Positions 1-12,389 of a DNA stretch of 64,000 nucleotides are shown piece after piece. Origin of the DNA: Epinephelus fuscoguttatus (Eukaryota; Chordata; Actinopteri; Perciformes; Serranidae). Numbering within the stretch: the first letter of the stretch is position 1; every line of letters starts with the position of its first letter. The notes beneath the pieces are model-generated. The model did not search any database. It saw nothing but the letters and a program-made list of their open reading frames with translations, and was not told the origin of the DNA. A program made the position numbers and the translations under genes. The stretch is from positions 40,946,143 to 41,010,142 of the forward strand of contig NC_064761.1 in assembly GCF_011397635.1 (NCBI RefSeq). The letters are read 5' to 3'.

Positions 1-950
1 GTGTTTCACAAAGACGCTTCCATCCCATCTTTGTTTTCCACGTTTCCAGTTTGATCAGGTTTACCACTCCAGCCTCCTCTGACATTTAACATATATGTAG
101 TCTCTATAAAAAATATTAACAGCACATATAGTAACAGTATAATATGATTATAGAAAGCTTAAAAAAAACGTACATAATGAAGAGAATAGGTCCCAAAAGA
201 GATGAAAACGTTCTCTGATAACAATGAATTAAGAAAAAAAATATATAGAGAAAAAAATTGGTACAGTAATGAAACTGATAAAAGAGCCATTTCCCCTATG
301 TTGGCAAATGGACATTAATTTAATTAGCCAACATTTTCTCTAATCATCAACTGAATGCATGAACAGCAACACCAATTATACTTTTGTAACCCTCTTTTCT
401 TGCTGTGGGTAATAAGCAGGTGACATTTGTTTCTTCCTCTTTGTCTGATTTTTACCAACACGGCAAGACAGTACACATCCCAGCTTAGGGGTACAGCAAC
501 TTCTCTTTACTGTAAAGCGCAAGGGTCTCACTCTCTAGTGTATCACTCATACCTGTCCACACAAAACAAGCACAGGTAGGAACCAAATTAGCTCATAACC
601 AAGGGAACAATAGACGTTTCTCAATACCAAGTACGCCCAGTTCGGACTTGCGCAATTGTCCTATGGCTAAGCCCTGCCCTCAAACGCGATGAGCCAATCA
701 CAGTGCGTATAGCCATTCCCATACACTGGGACATTCTCTGCCTGGACGTCCATTGAAATGCATTACAGAAAGTCAGTTTTAGTTTTTAAAAAAACGGTCA
801 AATGGTATGCATGGGGTACATGCAACTCCGACGCAAGGTATCCTGAGAGGCTGGGCGACGAGGTGTATTTTTTACACTTTAAACCACATCTCAAACGAGA
901 AAAGTGTCTCCTTTGGATAAAGTTGTGCTATAAAGTTATTTTTAACATCT
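1..950. other. AT-rich intergenic sequence, nothing recognised
   Basis: No ORF with protein-like composition and no clear repeat. The short open frame at 758-958 has low-complexity, non-conserved composition. Confidence 0.5.
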
Positions 951-952
951 TT

Positions 953-1065
953 AGCTAACGTTAGCTAAAGTTAGCCTAACGTTAGCTCTTAGCTGTGTTG
1001 TTCATTCTCTAGCTAACGTTGACTAAAGTTAGCCTAACGTTAGCTTCTAGCTGTGTTGGTCACCT
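953..1065. repeat. Two tandem 58-bp units rich in GCTAACGTTAG
   Basis: The unit starting AGCTAACGTT at 953 is repeated from 1011 with a few changes. Each unit contains near-palindromic TAGCTAACGTTAGCT blocks and ends with TAGCTGTGTTGGTCA-like sequence. Confidence 0.75.
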
Positions 1066-1520
1066 TGTTTGCTGGGAGTTCATTAGCCTATTTTGTTCTA
1101 GTTTTGTACTTTGGTGATCGTACATCATTGTTAGCTGTTGTCCAAAGGGTTAACTCCTGGAGCTTAGCTTCATTAACTTATCTGTAATCGCAGAGATAAC
1201 AAAAGTTCGCAAACATTATGCTGAATGATTCAGTGTAAATACTGTAGCACCAAACTAACGGAGAGACACTCTTGGTAAAGATGGTAAAAAGGCCGTTATC
1301 CTTTTCTCATATTCTGAGCCAAAAACCTTAACTTCAGTGGCACTTTAACTTGTTGTCTTTGATGGTGACGGCAACGAGATGCGGTTCACAAGCGTACACT
1401 GTGACCTGTAAATTTTGGCTTGTAATTTAAGCTTTTCATCGACCTTCTCAACAATAAAATGATGAATATATCCCTCCAATGCGTAGTTTAGGCCCTTTTG
1501 GTTACTTCTCAATGACATCT

Positions 1521-2675
1521 GGGGCTCTAGTTTCCCGGCGCAGCGCAGGGTGGCGCAGGGTGGCGAACCTCGCGCAGAGCTAGTTTTGAGCAGCACAACC
1601 CGAGGCGCGCTCAGTTTGGTAGTTTGGCAGACCGAGGTGCGCTGAGATGGGTGTGGCGGCACAGCAGGGGGAGGTGTCGACAGATCCAGCTTGGCGCAGT
1701 GACAGTTTCGTGCCAAAAGGCTTCGGCGAAGGTGCGCTAAAAGCTCGCCAACTGAAACCACGTCTACTGTCAGCGCAGGGGGAGCGCAGCCAGTGTAAGC
1801 TGAAGTTTGGCTGATCGGCGGACAGTGCACACACGTCACCAAAACCTCACAGGCACGTTTCCAGAATATCAGGCACATTAACAATGCAATATACCCACAA
1901 AAAACACTATTCAATGCAACTATCTGCAATCAGCACATAAATGTATCTCTATATCGACTGTCCCGTCACATCTGATGCCAGATCAAAGGGGATTGGCACC
2001 GTTTGGCACGTTTGGCACGCGTAATGGAAACCCAACCTGATTTGATTAAAAACAGCTGCAAACTAATGAGTTCACATCCCTCTCAGCCAACCACAAACAG
2101 CCACAGCATCAGATAGGGAGTAAATATTCAGCATCTGTCATCTTAGAAAAGTCAAAAGAAAAGAAACAGAGTGAGACTGCGAGAGAGAAAGAGAGAGCAC
2201 ACACGTGCACGAGAGAAACGCAACATTGATTTACAATTGTGGTGACCTCCTCCCAGGCTACCTTTGCATCATCAGCCCTTGAAGGTCTGCTCGCAGTTCC
2301 GTATATTCAGACACTGCAAGCTTGGACCTCCCGGACATCATCAGTTTCCTCCTGGGAGGAGTTAGGCTGTCTGACACTGCTGCTCTCTTCTGCCATGGCA
2401 AATTGAGTAAACTCTCATTACGCCTTCGCATGGCGCATTTAAGGGCGAGGAGAGGGGCTCATTTGATTGGTGTGATGTGTATAAAACCCACTCCACGCCT
2501 TCTCTCCTCCCTCTTTCCGACTTGCGCCGGTAGGAGGGACGGAGGTGGGACAGACGAGTAGCTGCGCCAGGGCACACGGTGTGCCAAACTTACAAAATCC
2601 GCCTGGCCACACCCAGTTGGCGAAGCGCAGGTGCGCTGCGCCTCCGCCGTGCCCGGTCTGCGAAACTAGAGCCCT
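1521..2675. mobile_element. DNA-element remnant with GGGCTCTAGTTTC inverted ends
   Basis: GGGCTCTAGTTTC at 1522-1534 is mirrored by GAAACTAGAGCCC at 2662-2674. Both flanks inside are GC-rich and full of GGCGCAG/CTGCGCC motifs, which make long spurious ORFs. No transposase is visible and no target duplication is clear, so this is probably a non-autonomous element. Confidence 0.6.
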
Positions 2676-2734
2676 TACGTGTACTGTGACACCTGCCATA
2701 GCGCTGGTCACTGAATGTTGATAGTTTGTCCGAG

Positions 2735-3060
2735 TGAGTGGAGGGGGGCATGGCCTAGCCATAGGTCAATTGGGATTTCGGACTTGGCAAGTTCGACTCG
2801 GGAGTACAAACTCCCAAGGATGGCTGCCATTGCCGCTGGTCTGTGAGAAATGCATTCTGGGATACCTGGCTGTCAAAAGTCCACACAAGTCATCTCCCGA
2901 TGCATCCTCGATGGAACGGGCAGAGCAAGTTCACATCCGGGCATTTGGACTGTACTTGGCTGGATGCGGACTTTGAATTGGAACAGTACTTGGGCTGCGA
3001 CTGATGATGTTTCACAAGTCCGCAAGAACACGAGCACAGGCAAGAATGCAGACTGAGAAA
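2735..3060. repeat. Interspersed repeat fragment
   Basis: The sequence GGCATGGCCTAGCCATAGG ... CAATTGGGATTTCGG ... GAAATGCATTCTGGGATACC looks like a common dispersed fish repeat, recognised only from its general form. It has no ends I can define and no coding content. Confidence 0.4.
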
Positions 3061-3120
3061 CACCTAACACTGCTAGTGAAAATCCAAATGAAACAATATA
3101 CAAAGAACTATACATGACAA

Positions 3121-3583
3121 TAGCCATGTTTCCATCGGCCTGTTTAGATGCGCATCTAGAAGTATCGCATCGGAAAATTATGATGGAAACGCCAAAATTC
3201 GAATTAAATTCCCCTGATTAGCACAAACTAAAATACGCTCGCTTTAGCCGGGTTTTGGTTGATTCAAAAAAATGTTGATTCGCAAAACGGGGGATGGAAA
3301 CAGTTATGTTCAAATTAAGTCTGACGTAGCGCACCTCTCTCCATGGTGATATCCACACTCCGGGTCGGGAAGGCGGTAAAGCATTTTCAAGCTGGTTGCC
3401 AACCGCCAGAAAACGTAGAAGAAGAATGCGAGACTTGTTTTGTTTCCAGTTCTGCGGAAAACGTTCACAAGTTCGTAGTTTTCACCAAAGTCCGGACATT
3501 TAATGGAAACACACAGGATTCGTATTTCTTTTAATGCGCATTTCCCAATGATTCGAATCACTTTTGGATGGAAACATAGCTAA
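3121..3583. mobile_element. MITE with TAGCCATGTTTCCATC inverted ends
   Basis: TAGCCATGTTTCCATC at 3121-3136 pairs with GATGGAAACATAGCTA at 3568-3583 (15 of 16 bases). The interior is rich in GGAAAC and GATTCG motifs and has no coding capacity. Length about 463 bp. Confidence 0.75.
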
Positions 3584-3889
3584 TGAAATAATAATTTACC
3601 AGTAACTCAGTGATGCTGAATCCATTACGACTTAAATATAAATAATGTACCCATTAATGAATAACACAGTAACTTAAGTAATGAAAATAACTCTGTGCAG
3701 TAATTATGGTGACACTGTCTTTCATTGTTATTCTTCTTCAGCTGATTTCAAGTCGACAGATATCTGCCTTTTTTCAATTTACCCTAGTCTTCACATTCAT
3801 TCATAATAACATCCTATCTTTCATAATGTAATTCTTTGCTCTCTGTCATCATTCAAAGAAATCCCTCTCCTGCCTCTAGCTCATCCGAA

Positions 3890-4320
3890 TCTCTGCTGTC
3901 AGGATTTTGAGCCAGGAAACAAAATACCATTTCACCGATCGTGGCTTCCTTACACGGGCTAAATGTTGCTTCAAGATTATTCATTACTTAGAAAGCCTTA
4001 CCTAGAGGCCTCACTCCAAGTTATCTATCAGGCTGCTTACTGCCTTATGTCCTTTCTTACACCCTGAGATCCTCAGATGCATCCTTCCTTGCTGTTCTAA
4101 GGTCCAGATTTCATGCACAAAGGTGACGGAGCCTTTGCAACTGGAGCTGTTAGACTTTGGAATGACCTGCATGAGGAGATCAGGGCTGCAAACGCCGTCT
4201 TGTCTTTTAAATCACTGACTTTTAGTTTGTTTTACTTTTTGTGTTTTAATGTGTTTTTATTGTAAAGCACTTTGTAACTGTGTTGACAGGTGTTATTTAA
4301 ATAAAGTCTAACCTGTCTGT
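3890..4320 (+). mobile_element. 3' end of a non-LTR retrotransposon (L2/Rex-like LINE)
   Basis: Pieces of the end of a LINE reverse transcriptase are readable in two frames: LRSSDASFLAVLRSRFHA, then after a frameshift GDGAFATGAVRLWNDLHEEI, the usual 'LWN-L' region before the C-terminus. The tail TTGTAAAGCACTTTGTAAC ... AAATAAAG is typical of L2-like 3' ends. The copy is 5'-truncated and inactive. Confidence 0.75.
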
Positions 4321-5589
4321 TATTATTTTCATTAGTTATTATAATAATTATTAATTTTACCGTGTCTTTATTTCATCACCCTCTCCCGCTAACCCTCACC
4401 TAACCCTGACCTCCCTCAAACAAACAGGAAAGCACTCCTGCAGGAGCACATCAGTACACACATGCGCACACTTTAAATTACATGATTACTTTAAAACAAA
4501 ATCGCACACATGATCGACCCTGCTAACAAGCAGAGAGCTTTACACGCAGCCCCACTCGTGTAATAGCGGCTCTCATGCTTACTTCAGTTTGGAAGACCGG
4601 CGTGTTCTTCATTGTGTGTAATTTGGAGGTGACGAGCAAAGACCTCACCTTGGGATGAGGTTACCAAAGTGAGGTGAGCGTTCACGCAAGTTTTCAAACA
4701 GCTGCTTGCTGCTGTGTTGGTGTTTGTTTGTGTCGACACAGTTGGGTGACACTGTTATAGTGTGAAAGCCACATCATGGGAGTCAAGAGGAAATACCATA
4801 ACAATGGCAGAAGCACACTTGAGTCGATGTATGTGTGGAGAGGTTTTGTTTATTCCAGTTGTTTGAAGTCACAAAGGCTCCGAACTGTAAATGTTATGAC
4901 CTCGACAATATGTGAAGACAAAGAAGTTACGGTATCAGCCTGTACATATGTAGGTTTATTATTCCTCTGTTTATTTTTGCTATGCTAACAGTACAACAAA
5001 TATGGATCTAAAACTGATGATGCCTTCTTAAAGGGCTGCACTAAATGCCATCCAGATAGGAACTCAAACATTTCTGATTTCAAGCTGGAATAGAAAATGC
5101 TATCAGCCTTTAATCACCAGTGTTAATGTCAAATGTAGATTACACAGATGTAATCGCCTTCCCCTGACGCTGCACCGCTGGTGTGAAAAGCCCCTTTTGT
5201 TTGCAAGTCACATCTGCATGTCGTCCACCGTGCATGTCACTGGGGCTCCCTCACCAGCGTGATGCCCCCCTGACACAACTAGTTCATTTAGCGGGAACAC
5301 CTCTCACCTGCATAAGCCGCCGCAATAAATACTGTCAAATAAATACTCAGTCTCAGTATTTCATTCACACTTTGCCAAAAGCAAACTGTTTTTTCTGCGG
5401 GTTATATATTTCTCTGTGCTGACATCAGTCTGTTGTAGAAACATGAACGTCAGCGCTGACTGCAGACCTTTGACATTCACAAAATATATAGACAGTAAGT
5501 GCCAGAATAGCAGAGGCCCTGGGTGAATCATGACTACAGGGAAGCACAACATGTGGCAAAACAGAAATGTTGAAGAAAGATAATTGTAC

Positions 5590-5590
<1 letters not shown>
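4321..5590. other. Intergenic sequence, nothing recognised
   Basis: No spliced-gene signal, RNA gene or clear repeat boundary. Confidence 0.4.
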
Positions 5591-5669
<79 letters not shown>

Positions 5670-5675
5670 TGTGTG
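5591..5675. repeat. (GT)n microsatellite
   Basis: About 40 near-perfect GT dinucleotides with GTGA interruptions at each end. The opposite strand gives a meaningless poly-Thr-His ORF. Confidence 0.98.
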
Positions 5676-5744
5676 CATAAGGGATGTGTGTGGTATTTAG
5701 ATGTACTGCATATTACACATGTTGGGTTGAAAACTATATTTTCT

Positions 5745-6240
5745 TGTATTTTTTTTTTTGTTTCTTTTTTGTAATTTTGTAATTATTTTGTGTCTCCTGG
5801 TTGTTTTGTGTCTTTTTGCAGGTTTTTTTTTAGATCTTTTTAGGTAATTTTGTGTCTTTTATTTGTCGTTTTGTGCCTCCTTGTTATTGTTTTGTGTCTC
5901 TTTGGGGTAACTGTGTTTCAGTTTTTGGTCATTTGGTGTCACTTTGTCATCATTTTTGTCTCGTAGTGGTTGGTTAGTGTCTTTTTGTAGTCATTTGAGT
6001 CTCTCAGATGTAATTTTGTTTCTTTTTTGATCGTTTTAAGTCTCTTTGGTGTTGTTTTTTTGCATCTTCTTGTGGTTGTTCTGTGTCTTTTTGTAGTTTG
6101 GATCTTTTGTGTCTCTTTTGTGCATTTGTGCCTCCTTGTGGTTAATTTTTTGTGTGTTTTGTTTGCATATTTTGTTGTCATTTTGTGTATCTCTCTGTTA
6201 ATTTTGAGGCTCTATCTGGTCTGTGTGTGTGTTGAATGAC
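5745..6240. repeat. Degenerate minisatellite of TTTTGTGTCTCTTTGTGGTCA type
   Basis: The motif TTTTGTGTCTcTTTGTggT recurs every 20-45 bp with substitutions and indels for about 500 bp. It produces Thr/Lys-rich and Val/Leu-rich open frames on the two strands that are not genes. Confidence 0.85.
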
Positions 6241-8030
6241 ATTTTGCAAGTGAAGGCCAGTAGGCCCCCTGACACTCTGAGCCCTTGGTTCTGTGCCTGG
6301 TTGGCCCATTCAGTAATCCATCCATGGATGTGAGCTCATATAGTCATTTAGGGGTAAATGTTTCACACAAGGTTGCCCAAAAGAATGAATATCAGTCCCA
6401 GCTTAGTGATAAAATTAGATTATTCTATATGTTACATGCAGCATGTGACGTTAAAAATGTGATGTTAAAATCTTGGAAATGTGTAACTCCTTTATGTTGC
6501 AGTAAATATCGACCGTTAAAGGTCTATAAAAGCATTTTTTTTGTATCAAATTGCTTCTCCGCCATTTTCTCTGAAGGCAAAATATATTATTGTTGTGTGT
6601 TTGTTTCATATTAAAGTGGTACCTTTGATAATATTATAGGACACAGCTCAACTTGTTTATGTAACATTCAATATTAATGTGCTACAATATTTTCCCACAA
6701 CTGGAGCACTGACAGTGATGTCCAGGGACTGTGATGTCGACACAAACAGGAATATGACAGCAGCCTGCTAAAAGACGCAACAGATACCTGCAACAAGACA
6801 TCACACACCTCACAATGATGCTGTGTTCTTTGGCTGAATAATACCTCTGATTTACATTTTAATTCTCTAAAGAAGACATTACTGTATATGGTGTGTTCGT
6901 ACGCTCACGTCACAGGCAGCCATAAACCCTGAATTTAACTGTTGATGACAGTGAATGGCTCATTCACCAGCTGGGAAATCAAGTGCTGTCTCTGCACAAT
7001 AACTTCAACACAGACAGTGTACCTCAAGGCGTTGTCTGCAGATCACTTGTTAATCTGGGACTTTCTTTCCCATCACGCCTGACTCACCGTGTGGACTCTG
7101 TTGACAGTCAGTCTCAACAGCTTCTGTGGGCTTCTGTTACAAATGGTTAATCATTCATAAGACAACATGAATATACTACAACACTGATATAAAAAAATGA
7201 CAGATATGGATTAAGTGTAAGAACACAGCGCATGAGGAAAGAAACATGCTATGAACAGACACGATAACTATTGTGTGGATTAACAATGCCATCTGCTGTC
7301 CTGGAAAGATCATGTATGTACATCTGACACTGTATTTGCAGGCATCATCTCACATGTTGCAAGATAAAAATGTAAAACCTATCAACTAAAATACACCAAA
7401 TGACAGTCAACACAGTCTGCTTAAATTTATGTAGTATTATCAATTATTTTGTACATCTGTATTCATATTTAATCCCTCCAAAAGTCCATGTCCAACATTT
7501 ATTAATAGATCAGGGGAATAAATGCTTAAATAAAATAACTTACCGTCATTCAAATTCTAAAATGTTATTTAACAGGCATATTTATCTGTAACCTCATTCG
7601 GTGATAAATATGGTTATCCTACTTTAAAGGTGTTAAATGTTATACCTGGCACGTGCAACAGCTGTGATCAGTAATACTGGTTTAATGGAGACTACATATT
7701 GCTCTCACAACGGAGATAAAAGCAACTGTTTGTTCATTACATAAACCTTATTTCTATCAGCTACTGATAAATGTGTTAAAAATGCAAGTCATAACTTGAA
7801 GCCTCAATCCATCCTGTGTTTTCTCCCTCTGTGCTTTTGACTCTTAGTCAGCTTCTAAAATTGGGCAGAACAATCAACAGTGCGTACATCATCCTGTATT
7901 CTTTATATGTTTTACTCTAGGTATACATGTTTAATTATGATGTTTCAAAAATAATTACAGAATGAGAAATGTACAGAAATGTTTTGTGCACACAAAGGCT
8001 TTATTTTGTAGTTTTAATATGTCAGAATAC
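6241..8030. other. Intergenic sequence, nothing recognised
   Basis: AT-rich, with short random ORFs only. Confidence 0.4.
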
Positions 8031-8054
8031 ACTGATGGTGCCCCACCGTTCAAA

Positions 8055-8205
8055 GAAACTGCAGCAAAAGTGCTCTGAAGGGTGGCCTTAAAATGGAGAA
8101 GACATAATACAGTGCCCTCTGGGTGCCTTCCAGTAGAGCAAAGTGCCCTCTAGGGTGGCCTTGAAATGGAGAAAACATAATGCAGCGCCAGAGAGCGCGC
8201 CAGGA
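8055..8205. repeat. Minisatellite, about 40-70 bp unit (GTGCCCTCTAGGGTGGCC)
   Basis: Three degenerate units containing GTGCTCTGAAGGGTGGCCTT / GTGCCCTCTAGGGTGGCCTT and AAATGGAGAAAACATAATGCAG. The reverse complement of this unit makes up the array at 43.99-44.26 kb. Confidence 0.75.
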
Positions 8206-8483
8206 ATGAGTTAAATTTCGGAAATTAGTTCGCATTTCAATACTCCCACTTCTCTCGTCTCAAAATCAAATGTTTCATAAATTAGTTTTGGTAATAAGCT
8301 CTGTGGTTAACACAAGCTGAGGAGGCTTTCATGTTTTGCTCTATGACACAAACTATGTAAGTAAATACCCCACTTGTGAATCTTGAAGCTTTTATGTGCC
8401 TTATAGGTGGTTGCTAACAAGTGGCTAATTGAGAAAAGAGAATGCTGAGCACAGCTTTACAGCCTCGTCATGGTGGCGACACT

Positions 8484-9070
8484 CAGTACGTTAACATGCA
8501 TGGTTAAGTGGAGCTACAGTTACAGCTTGACTAGGCCATTTAATTGGACTACTGACCTTGTCCCAGTATACAAGCACGGGAGGAGAATCGGTTTATTGAC
8601 CAAAGTATGTCAGACTCTGCTACGATAGTTGGCGATATGCCCCCTTTCAGCTTGTTGGTATTGGACCCTTTTCTGGTTGACCTATTGCATCACAGACCAA
8701 ACAACTGACGAACAAGTTAGTTGCAGTTAGCTAGCAGCAAACTGGTACCATGGTGGACAATTTTAGAGCTCTGGATATAGATTTCGCCATGTTGTTAACT
8801 GCTTCCGTTTCTGTTTCGCATTTAATGCTTTCCACTTCCAAGTCAAAGCCCGAGGCTGAAACTGAAGAGCACGCGCAGGGCACCATGGTTTGGGCCTAAT
8901 TGACTGTACATACAGAAGTAATTCAACTCCCAGTCACATTATCTGGGTGTGTTAGTCTGTGTTTGAGAAATTCGATTTGGCACGATTTCAGTCAGACTAA
9001 CATATTTACATTTATTTCTAAAGTGCGGTTAAGTGATGCGACCATAGCGCTGTTTGTTTACGGCCTAGTG
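8484..9070. mobile_element. Diverged DNA element related to the one at 29.5 kb
   Basis: Blocks such as CAGTACGTTAACATGCATGG, GACTAGGCCATTTAATTGGA and TTATCTGGGTGTGTTAGT match the element in the cep135 intron at 29.53-30.15 kb in the same order or as complements. Boundaries are approximate and no ORF is present. Confidence 0.5.
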
Positions 9071-9164
9071 TAGCCGGAATGGTCTGCTGATCCCGGCCAC
9101 ACTGCGTTGTGTTCTGGTGCACAATCAAACGCTGGACGCTGGCATATCTTGTCGAGCCCAGGTT

Positions 9165-9580
9165 TATTCCTGGTATGAGTCCACAGAGAGCGAAACATCG
9201 TCATGTGTATTCTATCGTCACAACAACACGCCTCTGGCCGCCAAGTTCACTGCAGACTCACTAACAACACAAACCTCACACAAAAGATGTTCATTAAATG
9301 AAATAGAAAAAAAACAAAATGGAGCCTGAATAACAGATACTCTTACTTTGTGTCCCTAATAACATGACAGTCAACTGTACTGGTAACACAACTGATTTTA
9401 GGCCTGGCCCATCATAACACCATTAAACATTAACATTAACCATTAAATCATCTTGACATATTTAACATCAAGCAAAACATGCACAAACATGAAAAACGTA
9501 CCTGTTACACGTACCTGTTATGAGTCCACAGAGAGCAGAACGTCGCCATGTGTATTCTACCTTCACAACAACACGCCTAA
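9165..9580. repeat. Direct duplication of a 65-bp block, about 344 bp apart
   Basis: TATGAGTCCACAGAGAGC...CATGTGTATTCTA...CACAACAACACGCCT occurs at about 9173-9235 and again at about 9518-9580. It probably belongs to the same composite repeat as the tandem array that follows. Confidence 0.65.
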
Positions 9581-9949
9581 CATGAGAAAAAGACAAGCTA
9601 AACCGTGTATCCCATGACAAGACAAAATGGCGGACACCAGCGCATACACACAAGATAAAAGTGGTTTAGCTAGTTCACTCAATCTCTCAAAACTAACTTT
9701 ACAGGTGAAATGCCCGACAGACAACTACTCAAATCACCAACCATAATGACATTATGTGTTAATAAGCTGCTCTGTGCACTTAAATCAACATCAGAAGTTA
9801 GAATTCTCAGTTTGTCTGCTATAAATACCTCTGTGTCACTCTGCAGTTACACCTCCAAAACACTAGTCCACGGCGGAGGTTTCTGTGAAGTGCTGTAAAG
9901 TTTAGTTGATTCAAAACACACATTAAACACACATTAAATATGACTTAAT

Positions 9950-10800
9950 AGAGGCAATATCAAACACAAGTACACAAATTGCCTTTACTATAACTCTGAG
10001 CATTCACAGACAAACACTTAATTAATATGGACACATTTTCCCCACAAATATAACATGCTAACGTTATTAGCGCAAGCCTATGACATTTTGGAGTGTATAA
10101 ATTAGCCTAGCAACTAAAGTTAGCGAGCTTTCCCTCTTATCATATAGAACCAGGGACAACAGCAACATTTAACAAAGGTAACGACACACAATTTGGCTCC
10201 ATTACAACTCACAAAGTTCACTGACAAAACAACTGTCTTATACTAAATGTTTTCCAAACAAATATAACATGCTAACGTTATTAGCACAAGCCTATGGCAT
10301 TTTACATTGTATAAATTAGCCTAGCGGCCAGCGATCTTTTCCTCTTCTCAGTGCCAGAGGCCACAGAAGCCAGGTACAACAGCAACATGTAACAAAGGTA
10401 CTGGCACACAATTTGGCTCCATTATAACTCACAAGATTCACCAACAAAACAACTGTCATACTAAACATGTTTTTCAAGTAAATACAAAATGCTAACGTTA
10501 TTAGCGCCAGCCTATGACATTTTACCATAGTTTCACATTTTATAAATTAGCCTAGCAACTAGCGATCTTTTCCTCTTCTCATATAAAACCAGGTACAATC
10601 AGCAACACGTAACAAAGGTAATGCCACACAATTTGACTCATTTACAACTCACAAAGTTCACAGACACAACAGCTGTCATGTACTAAACACATTTTCCAAA
10701 CAAATATAACATGCTAACGTTATTTAGTGCCAGCCTATGGCATTTTACATTGTAGTCTATAAATTAGCCTAGCAACAACTGGAGATTTTCTCTTCTCATA
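9950..10800. repeat. Satellite-like tandem array, unit near 218 bp
   Basis: The marker ATGCTAACGTTATT occurs at about 10055, 10269, 10489 and 10711, a spacing of 214, 220 and 222 bp. Each unit also contains ATTAGCCTAGCAACTA, AACAAAGGTA and ACACAATTTGGCTC. There are nearly four units, moderately diverged. Confidence 0.9.
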
Positions 10801-11424
10801 TGAAACCTGGATAATATTATTATTGTTGTATTATTGTTTCTTATCTGTGAAATAAAAGGAAATTAAAGCTTCGTTTCCACTGAGAGAAATGGTTTCAGTT
10901 TACAGAAACAAACAGGAGGACGGTGTTGCCGTGACGTGCAGTTACATTTCTGGGGAGGTGCACGTCAGGCTATGGTGTCAATTATGGAAGTATAAATTAC
11001 CTATGAAGTGGAAACTTACATGAGATCAGTTATGGACATACAATGTTTTACCTGTGTGAAGGTGAGCATGTACTAAAATGAATGGGTCACCGCACTCAAA
11101 GAAACCTGACAAATTGGACATTGGTTTATTGTTGTTGCCTCAGAGGCCTTAAATGTAACACGGTTTTCTACACTGCCCTATATGCCATTAAAAACATGCT
11201 GGTGCCCCTCCGCATGCAGCTGGTGCCCATTTTATGTTTTTTTTGCCCCTGCTCCTCAGACAGCCTGAGTCTGCCACTGCCAGAATACTTCCTGACTTCA
11301 GAATGGCTGTGTGGTACTTTGATTAAACATAAATTATTTAGGAATAGGTAAAAAGTGAGCGCAACATCTCCTTTAATAAGGTCGGAAGGTCCTAAAATTA
11401 AATTTTGATACAAGGTCTCGGGGT

Positions 11425-11457
11425 GAGAAGAAGAAGAAGAAGAAGAAGAAGAAGAGA
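11425..11457. repeat. (AGA)n microsatellite
   Basis: About ten GAA/AGA triplets upstream of the probable exoc1 promoter. Confidence 0.95.
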
Positions 11458-11499
11458 GTCCTTTAACCTATTTTACTCAGTGCAAATAAGTATAATTTG

Positions 11500-12381
11500 T
11501 ATAAAGTGCGCAAATGGATCAAGAGATGTAGAAAGTGGATGCAGCAGCACTGCCTCAGTGGGTGCATGTGGATGTTGACACCGTCGCTGTCACATGACCG
11601 CTCCGTCTGTGAACCAGGAAGGGAGAGGGCGGTGCTTGCTGTGCAAAGGGCTGGTGGGCTGATAAAACAAGGTAGCAGCTTTTCATTATACATATATCTT
11701 TTAAAATACAGACAGAGTGCATTCCGATTAAACATTCACGGTGATTTAGTTGAATATTTCGCTATTTTCGTAGTCCCAACCGCTGCCTGTTCTTTCAGCT
11801 AGCTTAGCTTTATTGATGCTAACAGTGGCTAGCTCTGTCAAGCTAGCAGGAACGTTAGCAGCCAGCAAGCTAACAGACACAGAGGACAACAGTGCAGTTA
11901 TTTTTGGCCCCTGGTTGGTGTGGCCAACAGCGGCAGTTGTATGACTGTACAAACGTATTTTTTAAAACCATTTTGAGGTGTTTCACAGTCACTCTGTTGT
12001 TGTGGAGTCAATGTCAACAGCCTCTGGTATCCTGTAAGCTAGCAACCGTTAAGTTAGCACTTTTCTGACACAGGTTAAGGCAACCTCTGAGAATACTTTC
12101 CAACATGACATTAACAGAGAACACTTATAGTGATGTGTGCGTGTAATTAAGGAAATGTTAGCTCGATATGTGCGCACTGATGTCCGGGATTTGTCCCATG
12201 TCATAAGCACATCCTGTCTTGAAATGGCTCTGGGTAGTTGGCACTTGGGGAGGAAAAGCCATTCAGGCTGAATGGCGTGTAAATCAAACCTCACATTACG
12301 TGTGCATGCATGCATGACTACAGTGTGTCCCTTATGTTCATAATAATAAGTACCTGCTACATCCTGTATCCTGTATGACAG
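11500..12381 (+). promoter_or_regulatory. exoc1: Probable exoc1 promoter and 5'-UTR exon region
   Basis: The first coding exon has an acceptor at 12380-12381 just 8 bp before the ATG, so at least one noncoding exon must lie upstream. The stretch around 11570-11670 is the most GC-rich nearby and carries CACATGAC and a GGAAGGG/AGGGCGG patch of the kind found in TATA-less housekeeping promoters. Possible donors are GTAGCA after AAACAAG (about 11672) and GTAAGC at about 12030. I cannot choose between them, and the exact transcription start is not readable from the sequence. Confidence 0.4.
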
Positions 12382-12389
12382 CATCCACC

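Noticed and set aside
1345-1929. 194-aa minus-strand ORF
   Set aside because: It overlaps the GC-rich end of a non-autonomous DNA element; no domain, no splice sites, and a second unrelated ORF overlaps it.
5361-5678. 105-aa minus-strand ORF
   Set aside because: It translates the GT microsatellite (Thr-His repeats); no gene features.
5939-6239. Overlapping Thr/Lys-rich and Val/Leu-rich ORFs on both strands
   Set aside because: Product of the degenerate TTTTGTGTCTC minisatellite; both strands open for compositional reasons.
1-12000. Neuromedin U gene expected upstream of exoc1 from human gene order
   Set aside because: No FLFRPRN-like coding segment or signal-peptide exon could be found in the upstream 12 kb.
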